Origin: Symbiodinium natans
Taxonomy: Eukaryota; Sar; Dinophyceae; Suessiales; Symbiodiniaceae
Direction: 5' to 3'
Assembly: GCA_905221605.1 (NCBI GenBank)
Contig: CAJNDS010002103.1
Span: forward strand, 124,581-188,580
Length of the DNA: 64,000 nucleotides
The position numbers and the translations under genes are program-made. Below the pieces are notes generated by a model. The model worked only from the letters and a program-made list of their open reading frames with translations, was not told the origin of the DNA and did no database searches. Numbering within the stretch: the stretch's first letter is position 1; each line of letters starts with the position of its first letter. Of the stretch, positions 34,501 through 41,157 are shown one piece after another.

Positions 34501-36468
34501 AAACCCTAAACCCTATCCCTAAATCCTAAACCCGAAACCCTAAACCCTGGATGTGCCAGGAGTCGCCAGCGGCCCACTTGCTTCGATGGCCATCTTGCAC
34601 AGAGTCTCCCGGTCGCAGCACCGGGAGCTGGCCCTGTGCCTTTAGTTTCTTTGTTTGCAAATCTGGAATCGCCAAGTAGGGTTTAGGTTTTAGGGTTTAG
34701 GGTTTAGGGTTTAGGGTTGCAGGACTTTCATCACTGGCTCAAGTGTTTGGGGTTTGGGCTTAACAGAAAAAGAAATTTTGGAGTTTGTAGGTTTCAGGGC
34801 TGAGGGTTTAGGGCTTATGAATATCGGTGAGTACACAATGTTGATAGCATCTGTCAGAATGAAGCTAGGTAACCCCAACAAAGTTGCTAACAGTTTGGGG
34901 AGGGGCGGGGGGGTGCTCGGAAGCTAGGGGTACCTTATTGGGGCCCTTGTGATAAGGGGAGCCTACTCTTTGCACCATCTACGAATTATAAGAACCCCCC
35001 CCCCAAAAAAAAAAAAAAACACATCTTCCCTTTAAGTGTACTATCGGAATTGTCTTCTTTTTGCCGCGGGGGGGGGGGGGGGGGGTTGTGCCGAGTGGCC
35101 TGGCGGTCCAACAGAAGCTTCTCGTAGGTGCCTCTGGCTTCCTCTGCCGTCATGAACCTTTTTAGGGTTTAGGGGCTTAGGGTCTATGGGTTTATAGGGT
35201 TTAGGGTTTAGGGTTTAGGGCAACCTTTTCAGGGGGGGGGGGGGGGGTTCACATGTGGGTTTCGGGCTAGACCTGTCAGACCCCCAAACAGTAGGATTCC
35301 CTTGCAAAAAAGGGCCAATAAGGCACCCCCTAATTTCGGAAACCAACATACAAGGCTTACTTTGGGTTCACAAAAGGGCTTCGGCTTGGGGTAGGGAGAA
35401 GGGTCCCCAAACCCTCACTGAGCCCTAAAGCCTAAACCCGAAACCCAAAACCTAAGCCTATACTGCCCTTACAACCTTAATAAACATGAAACTTTCTAAA
35501 TATTCCCTTGGGTTTCATACAAATAAAATACAAAAAATAATTCCTAAGAAGGCTATCGAAGCCCTAATCCCTAAACCCTTCCCAAGGCCCAGGCTCCGCA
35601 GCTAAGCCAACGGCATCGCCCAATGCGCAGCCCAGCACCAAGCCACGGATGCGATCCTGGTCAGGTCTTTAGTTCGGGAGTGTGGGGGTTTAGGGTTTAG
35701 GGTTTAGGATTTAGGGTTTAGGGTTTAGGGATTAGGGTTTAGGGTTTAGGGTTTAGGGGCTAGGTCGGTTTGGGGTTGAGGGGATTAGGGTGGGTTTGGG
35801 TTTAGAGTTGAGGGGAATTGGGCTCAGGGTCTTCGGTTTTCAGGGTCAAGTATAGGGCTTCGAGCTTGAGGTTCGCTGGGTTTAGGATGTGGGTTAGGTT
35901 TGGGTTCAATGGTTTCGGCTCTAGGGATTACCCGCCCCTAACCTCTAAACCCTAGACCCTAAGCCCCAACCCCTAACCCCTAACCCCTAACCCTACCCCT
36001 AAACCCTAAATCCTAAACACTCAACCCTAAACCCTAAACCCTAATCCCTAAACCCCCCCCCCCCCTTTTTGAGAGGCAGTTTTGGGCTTGGGGGTTTTGA
36101 GGCCAGACGGATCTAGCCTCTTGAATGGTCCTGCTTAGGTCTCGTTGCCCCACATGTCTTTCATGTAGCGAGAGCCAGCTAGGGTTGATTGGATTGTTAG
36201 CTCTTTCTTCTGCTTCTGGTTTTCTGGTCTAGGGTTAAGGGGTTTAGGGTTTGAAGGGTTAATTAAGGGCTTAGGGTTTAGGGTTAATGTTTCGGGTTTT
36301 AAGGTTTACCTAAAAACCCCGAAGGTTACCTAAGAATACTATGAGATGTTTTCTAGGGAAAACGTGCAAGAAAGTAGGTTTTGGGTTCGTAAGGTAGGGT
36401 TTAGGGTTTGGGGTTTGGGGTTTCGGGTTTAGGGGTACAGTGGAGAGCCAGGTGTCGGCTTTGTCCAT
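19474..36468 (-). CDS. ADP-ribosylglycohydrolase (ARH/DraG family), 15 exons
   Basis: Predicted enzyme that removes ADP-ribose from proteins or cleaves related ADP-ribosyl bonds, using a two-metal site. Exons, 5' to 3' on the minus strand: 36468-36439, 35656-35595, 35157-35100, 33935-33895, 33066-32973, 32119-32085, 31626-31567, 30430-30390, 29774-29699, 28794-28715, 21859-21776, 21243-21177, 20401-20327, 19733-19709, 19539-19474. They join in frame to 298 codons. Family signatures appear in the expected order: DRIRGLVLGCALGDAVGL, DWTDDTD (metal), ELGDTGGCGMG, NGALMR, VTHADPRS, LGYVNTCLAAG, GGDADTNAAVAGAL (metal) and a C-terminal ALPESWLAQMPHRAWL. The start ATG at 36468 gives MDKADTWLST. About ten donors are GC, the rest GT; 14 acceptors are AG and nearly all AG|G. 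Exons 5, 8 and 9 have less certain edges. The true C-terminus may lie in a later exon. Intron 10 (28714-21860) contains a complete ARM-TIR gene. Exon order and phase make the family call strong; substrate is unknown. Confidence 0.85.
19709..19733 (-). CDS. ARH exon 14, 25-nt microexon
   Basis: CCCAG|G then LGCAFGAK and a GC donor. It bridges GAL at the end of exon 13 to ALPESW of exon 15 in perfect phase, restoring the family's GALLGxxxGxxALPxSW segment. Confidence 0.75.
19790..19852. repeat. (TA)n tract
   Basis: About 50 bases of TATA repeats interrupted by AGTATA, within an ARH intron. Confidence 0.9.
20327..20401 (-). CDS. ARH exon 13 with GGDADT metal motif
   Basis: CTCACAG|G, then FCEAIHNLTMAGGDADTNAA and VAGA, then CT|GCGGGG. 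GGDADTN is the second metal-binding motif of the family. The acceptor lies 8 bases from a CCCTAAA array and TTTAGGG follows the exon on the minus strand. Confidence 0.9.
20408..20565. repeat. TTTAGGG array beside ARH exon 13
   Basis: Over 15 units with TTCAGGG variants. On the gene's strand it reads CCCTAAA and runs up to the acceptor of exon 13. Confidence 0.9.
20599..20698. mobile_element. MITE family D copy
   Basis: GGGATGTTCCCCCTTATACT at the left mirrors GTAGAAGGGGGAACATCCC at the right. The inner core has AGTCCTTAATGGGG and CTATTGAGGACTG. Copies at 25234-25343, 30546-30647 and 58099-58202. Confidence 0.8.
20740..20850. mobile_element. MITE family H copy
   Basis: Shares GGATTCCCTT...AAGG..CCT...GGTACCCCTAGTTACGGAAACC with copies (either orientation) near 34920-35000, 35275-35345, 42190-42252, 48140-48232 and 58938-59040. 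Ends are only partly defined. Confidence 0.5.
21177..21243 (-). CDS. ARH exon 12
   Basis: CCGGCAG| then GYVNTCLAAGLATVCAALAG and SG, corresponding to the IGYxxKxLxAGLW segment of the family. Its end at |GCCGGCAG joins exon 13 in phase. Confidence 0.75.
21776..21859 (-). CDS. ARH exon 11
   Basis: CATGGAAG| then SAFSAVEELRAATRGQEMPV and TDSPDTL, ending CTAG|GC. It supplies the helix before the IGY-type motif, and its phase fits both neighbours. Confidence 0.7.
21860..23166. other. ARH intron 10, left part
   Basis: Telomeric run at 22695-22725. A possible exon at about 22765-22830 is open on both strands and not assigned. Open frames at 21867-22148 and 22257-22639 show no domain. Confidence 0.45.
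23167..23306. mobile_element. Inverted-repeat element
   Basis: AGTAAACTCCAGAAAGTTGGA at the left is mirrored by TCCAACTTTTTGGAGTTTACT at the right, a 21-bp inverted repeat with two mismatches around about 100 bases. Confidence 0.75.
23951..24062. mobile_element. MITE family I copy
   Basis: ACTACCATTTGCTTAAGAAC at the left and CTTAAGCAAATGGTAGT at the right form a near-perfect inverted repeat. A related copy lies at 49984-50095 and a fragment near 52815-52846. Confidence 0.8.
24311..24387 (-). CDS. Orphan exon with half of a RanBP2-type zinc finger
   Basis: CTCCCAG|G then NAPDATSCDACGAERPEEGQ on the minus strand, donor |GTCATGCC. N...CxxCGxxRP is the second half of the RanBP2-type zinc finger; the first Cys pair would be in an upstream exon not found. 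It lies inside ARH intron 10, downstream of the ARM-TIR gene. Confidence 0.45.
24481..24515. repeat. G homopolymer tract
   Basis: About 34 bases of nearly pure G. Length is likely unreliable in sequencing. Confidence 0.9.
24578..24810. repeat. Two telomeric arrays of opposite orientation
   Basis: CCCTAAA/CCCTGAA units at 24578-24645 and TTTAGGG units at 24752-24810, about 105 bases apart. Confidence 0.9.
24822..24927. mobile_element. MITE family F copy
   Basis: CAGGAGTAACCTGGGAATAA at the left and a right end GGGCCTCCTCCGGGTCCTAG. Body has the GGTTTCAAGGGG and GGGAACCCC blocks of the family. Confidence 0.7.
25234..25343. mobile_element. MITE family D copy
   Basis: GGGATGCTCCCCTTACACTA at the left, AGAAGGGGGAACATCC at the right, with a C-run in the loop. 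Confidence 0.75.
25557..27124 (-). CDS. ARM-repeat and TIR-type domain protein, nested in an ARH intron
   Basis: Start ATG at 27124. Armadillo repeats fill the N-terminal half (GGLPLLVQLLQEGGGEAQ, GGEALLALVVNGSDDA, IAVLTRLAEHGKRK). The C-terminus is TIR-like: TRVAMFSARFDGGPVE, YDVLMVAADAGDSFGD, MLAVCTKHYGE, SSYSSHKELKFAL with a conserved Glu, and VLPLKVEDTYPP. Intron 2 is clear: GA|GTACCTTAGG at 26012 to CAGTATAG|G at 25912 (101 nt), restoring TTEYLHRLRSEQG. Within exon 1 an in-frame 111-nt block (26222-26112; AT|GACACT to CCTGAG|G) is probably a GA-AG intron, since removing it gives the expected GPVEMKFRQVFSILRD continuity. The model is 27124-26223, 26111-26013, 25911-25557, 451 residues. 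ARM plus TIR recalls SARM1-type NAD+ hydrolases, but no SAM domain was seen and activity is untested. It lies wholly in ARH intron 10 on the same strand. Confidence 0.85.
27364..27470. repeat. CCCTAAA array upstream of the ARM-TIR gene
   Basis: About 15 units with CCCTAGA variants. Further arrays at 27592-27640 and 27850-27900. Between them is a short open segment (27511-27545) that does not fit any gene model. Confidence 0.9.
28014..28236. mobile_element. MITE family B copy with a family C MITE nested inside
   Basis: Outer ends GGATCCACGTACCTATATAG and GTACTATATAGGCACATGGATCC are inverted copies. At 28058-28153 a family C element (CATGGTTACGATA to ACTATGACAAAGG) interrupts it. Other family B copies: 43978-44067 (truncated), 48982-49078, 59811-59911; fragments at 29092-29140, 54612-54653 and 56621-56683. 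Confidence 0.8.
28562..28688. mobile_element. Near-palindromic element with 8-bp flanking repeats
   Basis: AGAGGGTCCATTTGTA pairs with TACAAATGGACCCTCT and the symmetry continues through TTATGGAATTAGGTACC to the centre. ATAGCCAG flanks both sides (28562-28569 and 28681-28688), an apparent target-site duplication. It looks like a young MITE. Confidence 0.85.
28715..28794 (-). CDS. ARH exon 10
   Basis: TGCGGCAG|G then STAACVAIAVLIASMIQRED and GQITAG, donor |GCACGTCA. It continues DPR from exon 9 to give DPRSTAACVA, the family's helix after THxDPR. The 3' edge is chosen by phase. Confidence 0.75.
28810..28940. mobile_element. MITE family E copy just upstream of ARH exon 10
   Basis: CATGGGTTCCCCTACTACTA on the left is mirrored by GTAGTAGGGAAACCCATG on the right. 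It ends about 16 bases from the exon 10 acceptor. Confidence 0.8.
28941..29698. other. ARH intron 9
   Basis: Family B fragment (29092-29140), then a repeat unit with GGACACCCAATATGTACTCC (about 29450-29600), also found at 43440-43590 and 44600-44700. The 105-codon minus-strand frame here lies within that repeat and is not called. Confidence 0.5.
29699..29774 (-). CDS. ARH exon 9 with THADPR motif
   Basis: CCTCCAAG| then SAPRGPAHAAEDAKVFAEVT and HADP, ending CCCAG|GCGATG (GC donor). VTHADPR is a hallmark of the family. The 5' edge is tentative. Confidence 0.8.
30099..30352. mobile_element. MITE family A copy interrupted by a telomeric array
   Basis: Left end CTTAGTGGGGAATAAGGG, (TA)n and CCCTTTAAGGG as in the family; right end ATTACCTACTAAGAACCAG. 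Between them lie about 20 CCCTAAA units (30178-30330). Telomeric DNA therefore entered, or grew inside, an existing MITE. Confidence 0.8.
30390..30430 (-). CDS. ARH exon 8 with NGALMR motif
   Basis: CCTGTCAG|G then NGALMRAAASGLR and a GC donor. NGA-x-MR is diagnostic. The acceptor follows a CCCTAAA array. The 3' edge is tentative. Confidence 0.8.
30437..30545. repeat. TTTAGGG array between exon 8 and a family D MITE
   Basis: About seven perfect units, then variants (GTGTAAGG, GTTTCGGG). On the gene strand it lies immediately upstream of the exon 8 acceptor. Confidence 0.85.
30546..30647. mobile_element. MITE family D copy
   Basis: GGGATGATGCCCCTTATACT on the left, AGTATAACGGGGAACATCCC on the right. 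Confidence 0.75.
31567..31626 (-). CDS. ARH exon 7
   Basis: CCCAAAAG|G then STARVLDEPFFLERPADAA, ending GCTCG|GTTCC. It matches the family's TxxVLxxPxFLxxPxxAA segment. The plus strand is also open here but has no family match. Confidence 0.8.
32085..32119 (-). CDS. ARH exon 6, 35 nt
   Basis: CACCAAG| then ELGDTGGCGMG, ending AG|GTTCC. Joins exon 7 as GMGRSTARVL, the family's ELGD...GxGxT region. Confidence 0.8.
32973..33066 (-). CDS. ARH exon 5
   Basis: CGCTCCAG|G then CLLPASAGAALRPPDPREFA and QRLMSWHRAWH, donor |GTAGAAAG or an earlier GC. DPREFAQRLMSW matches the family helix before ELGD. Confidence 0.75.
33295..33410. repeat. TTTTTAGGG/TTTTAGGG/TTTAGGG mixed array
   Basis: Begins with 9-mer units, passes to 8-mer and then 7-mer units within 110 bases. 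Confidence 0.85.
33513..33636. repeat. Perfect TTTAGGG array, about 17 units
   Basis: One of the longest uninterrupted 7-mer arrays in the window, in ARH intron 4. Confidence 0.95.
33895..33935 (-). CDS. ARH exon 4 with DWTDDTD metal motif
   Basis: ATCTGCAG| then DWTDDTDQLVLVL and AG|GCC. WTDDTD is the first metal-binding motif of ADP-ribosylglycohydrolases. Confidence 0.9.
33950..34075. repeat. Dispersed repeat shared with 56925-57045
   Basis: Both copies contain GGTATAAGCAGCTACAA, GGAACCCAGAACC and GTACTCCAAAACCCAGT. Probably a MITE half; a C-run and telomeric DNA follow at 34255-34550. Confidence 0.65.
35100..35157 (-). CDS. ARH exon 3
   Basis: CCCTAAAAAG|G then FMTAEEARGTYEKLLLDRQ and a GC donor. 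The acceptor AG is formed at the edge of the telomeric array. It joins exon 2 as AAEFMTAEEA. Confidence 0.75.
35595..35656 (-). CDS. ARH exon 2 with N-terminal signature
   Basis: CTGACCAG| then DRIRGLVLGCALGDAVGLAA, donor GCGGA|GCCTGG. This is the conserved first helix of ARH proteins. Confidence 0.9.
35690..36438. other. ARH intron 1
   Basis: TTTAGGG array (35690-35760), degenerate CCCTAAA (35940-36055) with a C-run, and unique DNA at 36100-36240. No other coding segment assigned. Confidence 0.6.
36439..36468 (-). CDS. ARH exon 1 with start codon
   Basis: ATG at 36468 gives MDKADTWLST, ending ACT|GTACCCC. The frame stays open upstream to 36555, so the start could be earlier, but a short N-terminus before DRIRG is usual for the family. 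Confidence 0.6.
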
Positions 36469-37302
36469 GGGACGAGGCGCCGGCCATGGCACTGGATCAC
36501 TCCGCAGCGTAGAATTCCAGGCCACGGGAGACCCAAAAAGCCCCCAAAAAGCCAAAAAGGCCTCTACAAGCTCCCTATAAGCCCCCTTTCAAACCCCTAA
36601 GCCTATAAGCCTCCTATAAGCCCCTATAAGCTTTCTACAAGCCCCTATAAACCCCCATAAGCCCCTATGAGCCCCGAAGCCCCCTTTCAAAGGAGTTTAG
36701 AAGGCCACTTCCTCAATAGCTGAAAGGCTGCCTGCTCACTTTGGGTTGGATGTTGAAGTTTCAATGGCTCAAGGCCTACTCCGCTGGTCAGCTCTGGTCC
36801 AAGCCAATGATAGTACACCCTAAACCCTAAACGGGTTTAGGGTTTAAGGTTTCGGGTTTAGGGATACTTGTAAACCATAAGGGTCTCCTTCCTATAGGGT
36901 GTACACAAAATGTCCAGAAGGGGTCATATGCTAACGGGACTCAAGAAAGGACCACCGATTCAGAGAACTGTTTGACCCGCTGCTCAGGATTAGGGGTTCA
37001 GGGTTTTGGTTGACTGGGCTCTACCTGGGCAGTCATAGCCGGTACTTCTTGAGGCCCTCTTATGTTTGACCTTCAATCCTCGGCGCAGCAACCTCCCTCG
37101 CCACCCCCCCGCCCACCGCCCATCAGTTGCTGTTAGTGCTTATGGGTTGGATTGCTCAGGGTACTCCTACTACAGACCATCCCAAAACCACAACCTCAAT
37201 ACCCAAGGCCCTAAGCCCTAAGACCGAACTAAGCCCTAAACCCTAAACCCTAAACTCTAGCCCTAAACCCTAACCCTAAGCCCTCAACCCTGCAGCACAC
37301 AC
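36469..37302. other. Intergenic or intronic stretch
   Basis: Repeats of the CCCTATAAG type (36560-36680), short telomeric runs, and unique DNA. No gene assigned. Confidence 0.45.
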
Positions 37303-37357
37303 TTGGCCCTCAGCCAAGTTCTGAAGGTCTTCCACAATGGACTGGCGGATGGGAAGC
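37303..37357 (-). CDS. Orphan exon, in phase with 37661-37732
   Basis: CCACTGAG|G then LPIRQSIVEDLQNLAEGQ, donor |GTGTGTGC. The acceptor follows CCCTAAACC. It joins the exon at 37661-37732 in frame. It may belong to the 3' part of the sacsin-like gene or to a separate gene. Confidence 0.55.
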
Positions 37358-37660
37358 CTCAGTGGAAGGTTTAGGGTTTAGGGTTTAAGGTTTGGGGTTT
37401 AGGGTTTAGGGTTTAGTCCCAACCCGGAAATCCCCACAAACTTGACCCTAAGAACCCGAAACCCTGTCCCTCAAGTCCCAAAGCCCTTGACCCTAAAAGC
37501 ACAAAGAATGTATAAACCTCAAACCCCCAAGCCCCCAAACCCCCAAACCCCCAAACCCTAAACTCTAAACCCTCAACCCCTAAACCCCCAAACCCCTAAA
37601 CCCTAAACCCACAATCTAAAAACCCTAAACCCCAAACCCGAAACCCTAAACCCTAAACAC

Positions 37661-37732
37661 CCCAAAGAGTCCAGCCGCCAGAAGTGGTCCGCGGGCTCCG
37701 TGCCCAGGAACTCCAGAGCCTGTGAAGCCAAC
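37661..37732 (-). CDS. Orphan exon, in phase with 37303-37357
   Basis: CTGCCCAG|G then LASQALEFLGTEPADHFWRL and DSL, donor |GTGTTTAGGG, so the telomeric repeat directly follows the splice site. No family recognised. Confidence 0.55.
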
Positions 37733-37964
37733 CTGGGCAGAGGGCCCTAAACCCTAAACGCCCTAAACCCTAATAATCCCAAACCCTAACAACCCAAAAC
37801 CCTTGGCGGTCAAAACAGAAGAATTCGCACGCGCTCATGAGAAATACTGCTGCGCCCTATCTGCACCCATCTAAGCAACACAGCGCGTCAAGACACGCGC
37901 AGGAAACCCGACCAAAATCCGATCAGCAAACTTTTCCCTAAACCCTAAACCCTAAACCCTATAC

Positions 37965-38085
37965 CACCCGGCCCAAAGTGGCGCGCAGACCATCATATTC
38001 GCTGCTTGCTGGCAGAAGGCTTTTGCAACAACACCTCCAGCACTAAACCACATCATATACACAGGAACCTCTTCGCCGGTACATC
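37965..38085 (-). CDS. Possible continuation exon of the sacsin-like gene
   Basis: GTTGCCCAG|G starts a frame that fits the phase left by the exon ending at 38872, open for over 110 bases (TGEEVPVYMMWFSAGGVV and on). The 3' edge is unknown and I could not match it to the family. Confidence 0.35.
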
Positions 38086-38091
38086 CTGGGC

Positions 38092-38871
38092 AACCCTAAA
38101 CCCTAAACCCTAAACCCTAAACCCTAAACCCTAAACCCTAAACCCCTGAGTTGAGCCTTTCTTAATTAGGGTTTCAATTAGGGTTTAGGGCTTCGAGGGC
38201 TTCGAGGGCTTTGAGGGCTGCAGCGCTTGGCCTCAGCCTTTGGCTCTTAGGATTTTAGGGTTCAGGGGTTTAGGGTTTAGAGGTTTAGGGGTGTTTAGGG
38301 TTTAGGGTTTGGGGTTTAGGGTTTAGGGTTTAGGGTTGAGGGCTGCAGGCTCAGAGGGGTCTCAGGGCTAGAGCAAGAGGGTTCAAGCGCAAGCGGGGCC
38401 AACAAACTTTAACCCCTCCTAATTTCGAAAAGTCTTCCAGCCGATCCGAAATTCACATTTGAAAGTGAATCCTAAACCCTAAACCCTAAACCCCAAACCC
38501 CAAACCCCAAACCCTAAACCCTACACCCTATACCCTAAAGCGCGGCTCTCATGTTCATTGTTCTTTTTTGTTTGGGGTGGCCACCCATCCTCCCCTCCAA
38601 GCGCTTCGTGGAGCCCCCAGAACCCTAAACCCCAAGACCCGTAAACCCGAGCAAGCTAAACCCTAACACCCTAAAAACCCTGAAAACCCTGAAAACCCTA
38701 AAACCCTAAAAACACTAAAAACCCTAAAAACCCTAAACGCCCTCAACCCTAAAAACCCCAAAAAACCCTAAACACCCTCAACCCTTAACCCTCAACCCTA
38801 AACCCTAAACCTACACCCTAACCCTAAACCCTAAACCCTAAACCCTAAACCCTAAACCCTAAACCCTAAAC
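38092..38871. repeat. Telomeric arrays of several types
   Basis: CCCTAAA (38092-38145), TTTAGGG (38260-38340), CCCTAAA/CCCCAAA (38470-38535), CCCTAAAA/CCCTGAAAA 8-9-mers (38670-38770), and CCCTAAA (38815-38871) that abuts the last sacsin-like exon. Confidence 0.8.
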
Positions 38872-38963
38872 CGAGGCTGAGCGTCTCTGAGTTCGCGCGG
38901 CACGCCTTGATGAAGGCGGGCGCCACGGCGTTGCGGCGCCGGAGGTTCTCCGGAGAGCGGTGC
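38872..38963 (-). CDS. Sacsin-like exon 12; donor is a telomeric repeat
   Basis: TAGCAAG|G then HRSPENLRRRNAVAPAFIKA and CRANSETLSL. The donor is CTCG|GTTTAGGG, the first unit of an eight-unit array, so the intron begins inside telomeric DNA. Confidence 0.8.
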
Positions 38964-41118
38964 CTTGCTAGGCCCAGGAACCCTGTTGTATTGAGGGCGC
39001 ACCCTTTGTTGGGGGTTTAGGGTTTAGGGTTTAGGGTTTAGGGTTTAGGGTTTAGGGTTTAGGGCTAGGGTTTAGGGCTCCCCGAAAAAAAAAAGAGGGA
39101 CAAACAGGGTACCACTGGGCCACACCAGGATGCAAGTCGGCCCGGCTGGCCGTGAGGTGAAAGGGTGCCTGGATGGCAAAGCGGAAGCCAACCTGGGCTT
39201 TTTGAGAGACCGTATCAAGTTTAGGGTTTAGGGTTTAGGGTTTGGGGTTTAGGGTCGTTGATGGGGATGTATCTCTCAAACAACTGACATCCCTAAACCC
39301 TAAGCCCTAAAGCCTAAACTCCCTAAACCCTGGAGAGTAGGCACATGAGCCCCAATGTCACTACCCCCCCCCCCCCCCCCCCCCACCCTTCCCTGCGAGT
39401 CGGGTGTTTGAGGGAGCTTCGGCCACTTGGTTAGGGCATAAGGTTTATAGGGCCCTGTCGTGCAATCAAGGGGATTCCTGGAGAGAACAAGCTGTGCTGT
39501 CTCGTGCGCCGAGCAACGGATCGCACCGGAAGGTACGCGAAGACCCGCTGAGGTGGCGGCTCCTCCAGTTTCGGAAGTGCCACCACAACGTCCTCGTGGC
39601 TGCTGATCTGGAAGCGCGTGGTGTTCTCCTCCACCAGAACTGGCTCACTGCCCGTGTGCTGGTATCTCTGGCATGTGGTGGCCGCGCGCTGGTCTGGTGA
39701 GCCCGCAACCATTAACCTGGCCCAGGTCGCCATCTCCTGTTCGGACTCGTCCGCTGCCCAATCGCCCCTCAAACTTATCTCGGTGACTCGGCGCAGGAAG
39801 AGCAGCTGAGCGCAATCGGCCTGGATGGTCTGCATCTCCGTGCGGATGCTGGGTACAGACTTGCTGGGATCGGAGAGCGGCAGGTAGAACACCTCAGCCA
39901 GCTGGAGGCGATTCCGAAAGTCCAAATCCCAAACACTGCACTCTGCAACGCTCCGACGCTTCAGGCCACACAGAATTTGGGTCTGCACGCCTGCATCATC
40001 AGCACCCTATGCTCCAGAAACCTTCCATCACCCCGAATTAGATAGCCCCTAAATTAAACCCTAAACCCTAGCCCTAAACCCTAAACCCTAAAACCCCTCG
40101 ACTGCAAACGGACGGGCTCAGGGCCGCCGCGGCACCGTGTCGCCACGGCTGTGCGCCTCACGAACTTCGCTGGGCAGCTTGTCAACCTCCGTGTCCTCCG
40201 GATGGAGGGTTTAGGGTTCAGGGTTTAGGGCTCAGGAGAACAATAGGGGTACCATAATCCCTATTAAGGACTGGTAGTATAAGGGGGGCTTAAAGATTTA
40301 ACCTCCCAGCCCCCAAGATAAGCTGCTGCATAGTAGGGATGAGAATTTGGCCGTACTCCTAAACTCTGAAACCCCTCAAAGTTCGGGAAAGAACGCAACA
40401 ACTATAGCACATGTTCACTTCGTTAAGACTATTATGGAGGTTACCCTTGGGGCACGATCCGCAGCTTCCAGGCTCTTTAAGCAGGAGGACGTTCGGACAT
40501 GGCAACTGATGGCTTCTGCTTGCCCCCGCGGATCTTGAGGTAAGCACCCTGCGCACTTTTCCAATGAACAAACGTTCGGCATGTTCGGTTACCCTGAGTG
40601 TGATAAGAAGGGTCTTCTCGGTGATGTGGGGAGATTACCTCTCCAGTGTCGGTGGCGGTTATGGCGGTGCTGGTGGTGGAGATGGTGACGACGACGACGA
40701 CGAAGGCGATTATGGGAACCAAGTGGCAAGTTACGAGCTATCTGCCTTCCTGCGATTGTCAGGTTCCAGGATGAGAGCTAGCGTGGTGCGCAGGCTTTAG
40801 GGTTTAGGGTTGAGGACTTCGTGTTGTAGCTTAGGGTTCCGGGTTTAGGGCAATGGTTGCGTGCACGGCACGCTGCTCAGGATGTCAGAAAGACAAACGA
40901 CCAGAGTCCTCCAACCACTGCGGTGTAAGCCTCAGTTCGGCGGCGAGGGCGGTTGCCAGTTTCAGGGCTGAGGGTTTAGGGCTGAGGGTTGAGGGAGACG
41001 GGAAGCCAAGTTATTCGTAATGGTCATAGCAGGGCCTCGTAAGTAATGGGCGTAATAGGGCCATCTGGTCCTTAGTAGTGCAAGCTCGCCTGGAAACCCT
41101 GAGCCCAGAAATGAAGCC

Positions 41119-41157
<39 letters not shown>

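Noticed and set aside
40564-40800. Gly/Asp-rich plus-strand protein
   Set aside because: Low-complexity (GAC)n and GGT repeats within an intron of the sacsin-like gene; no domain, and opposite to the gene's strand.
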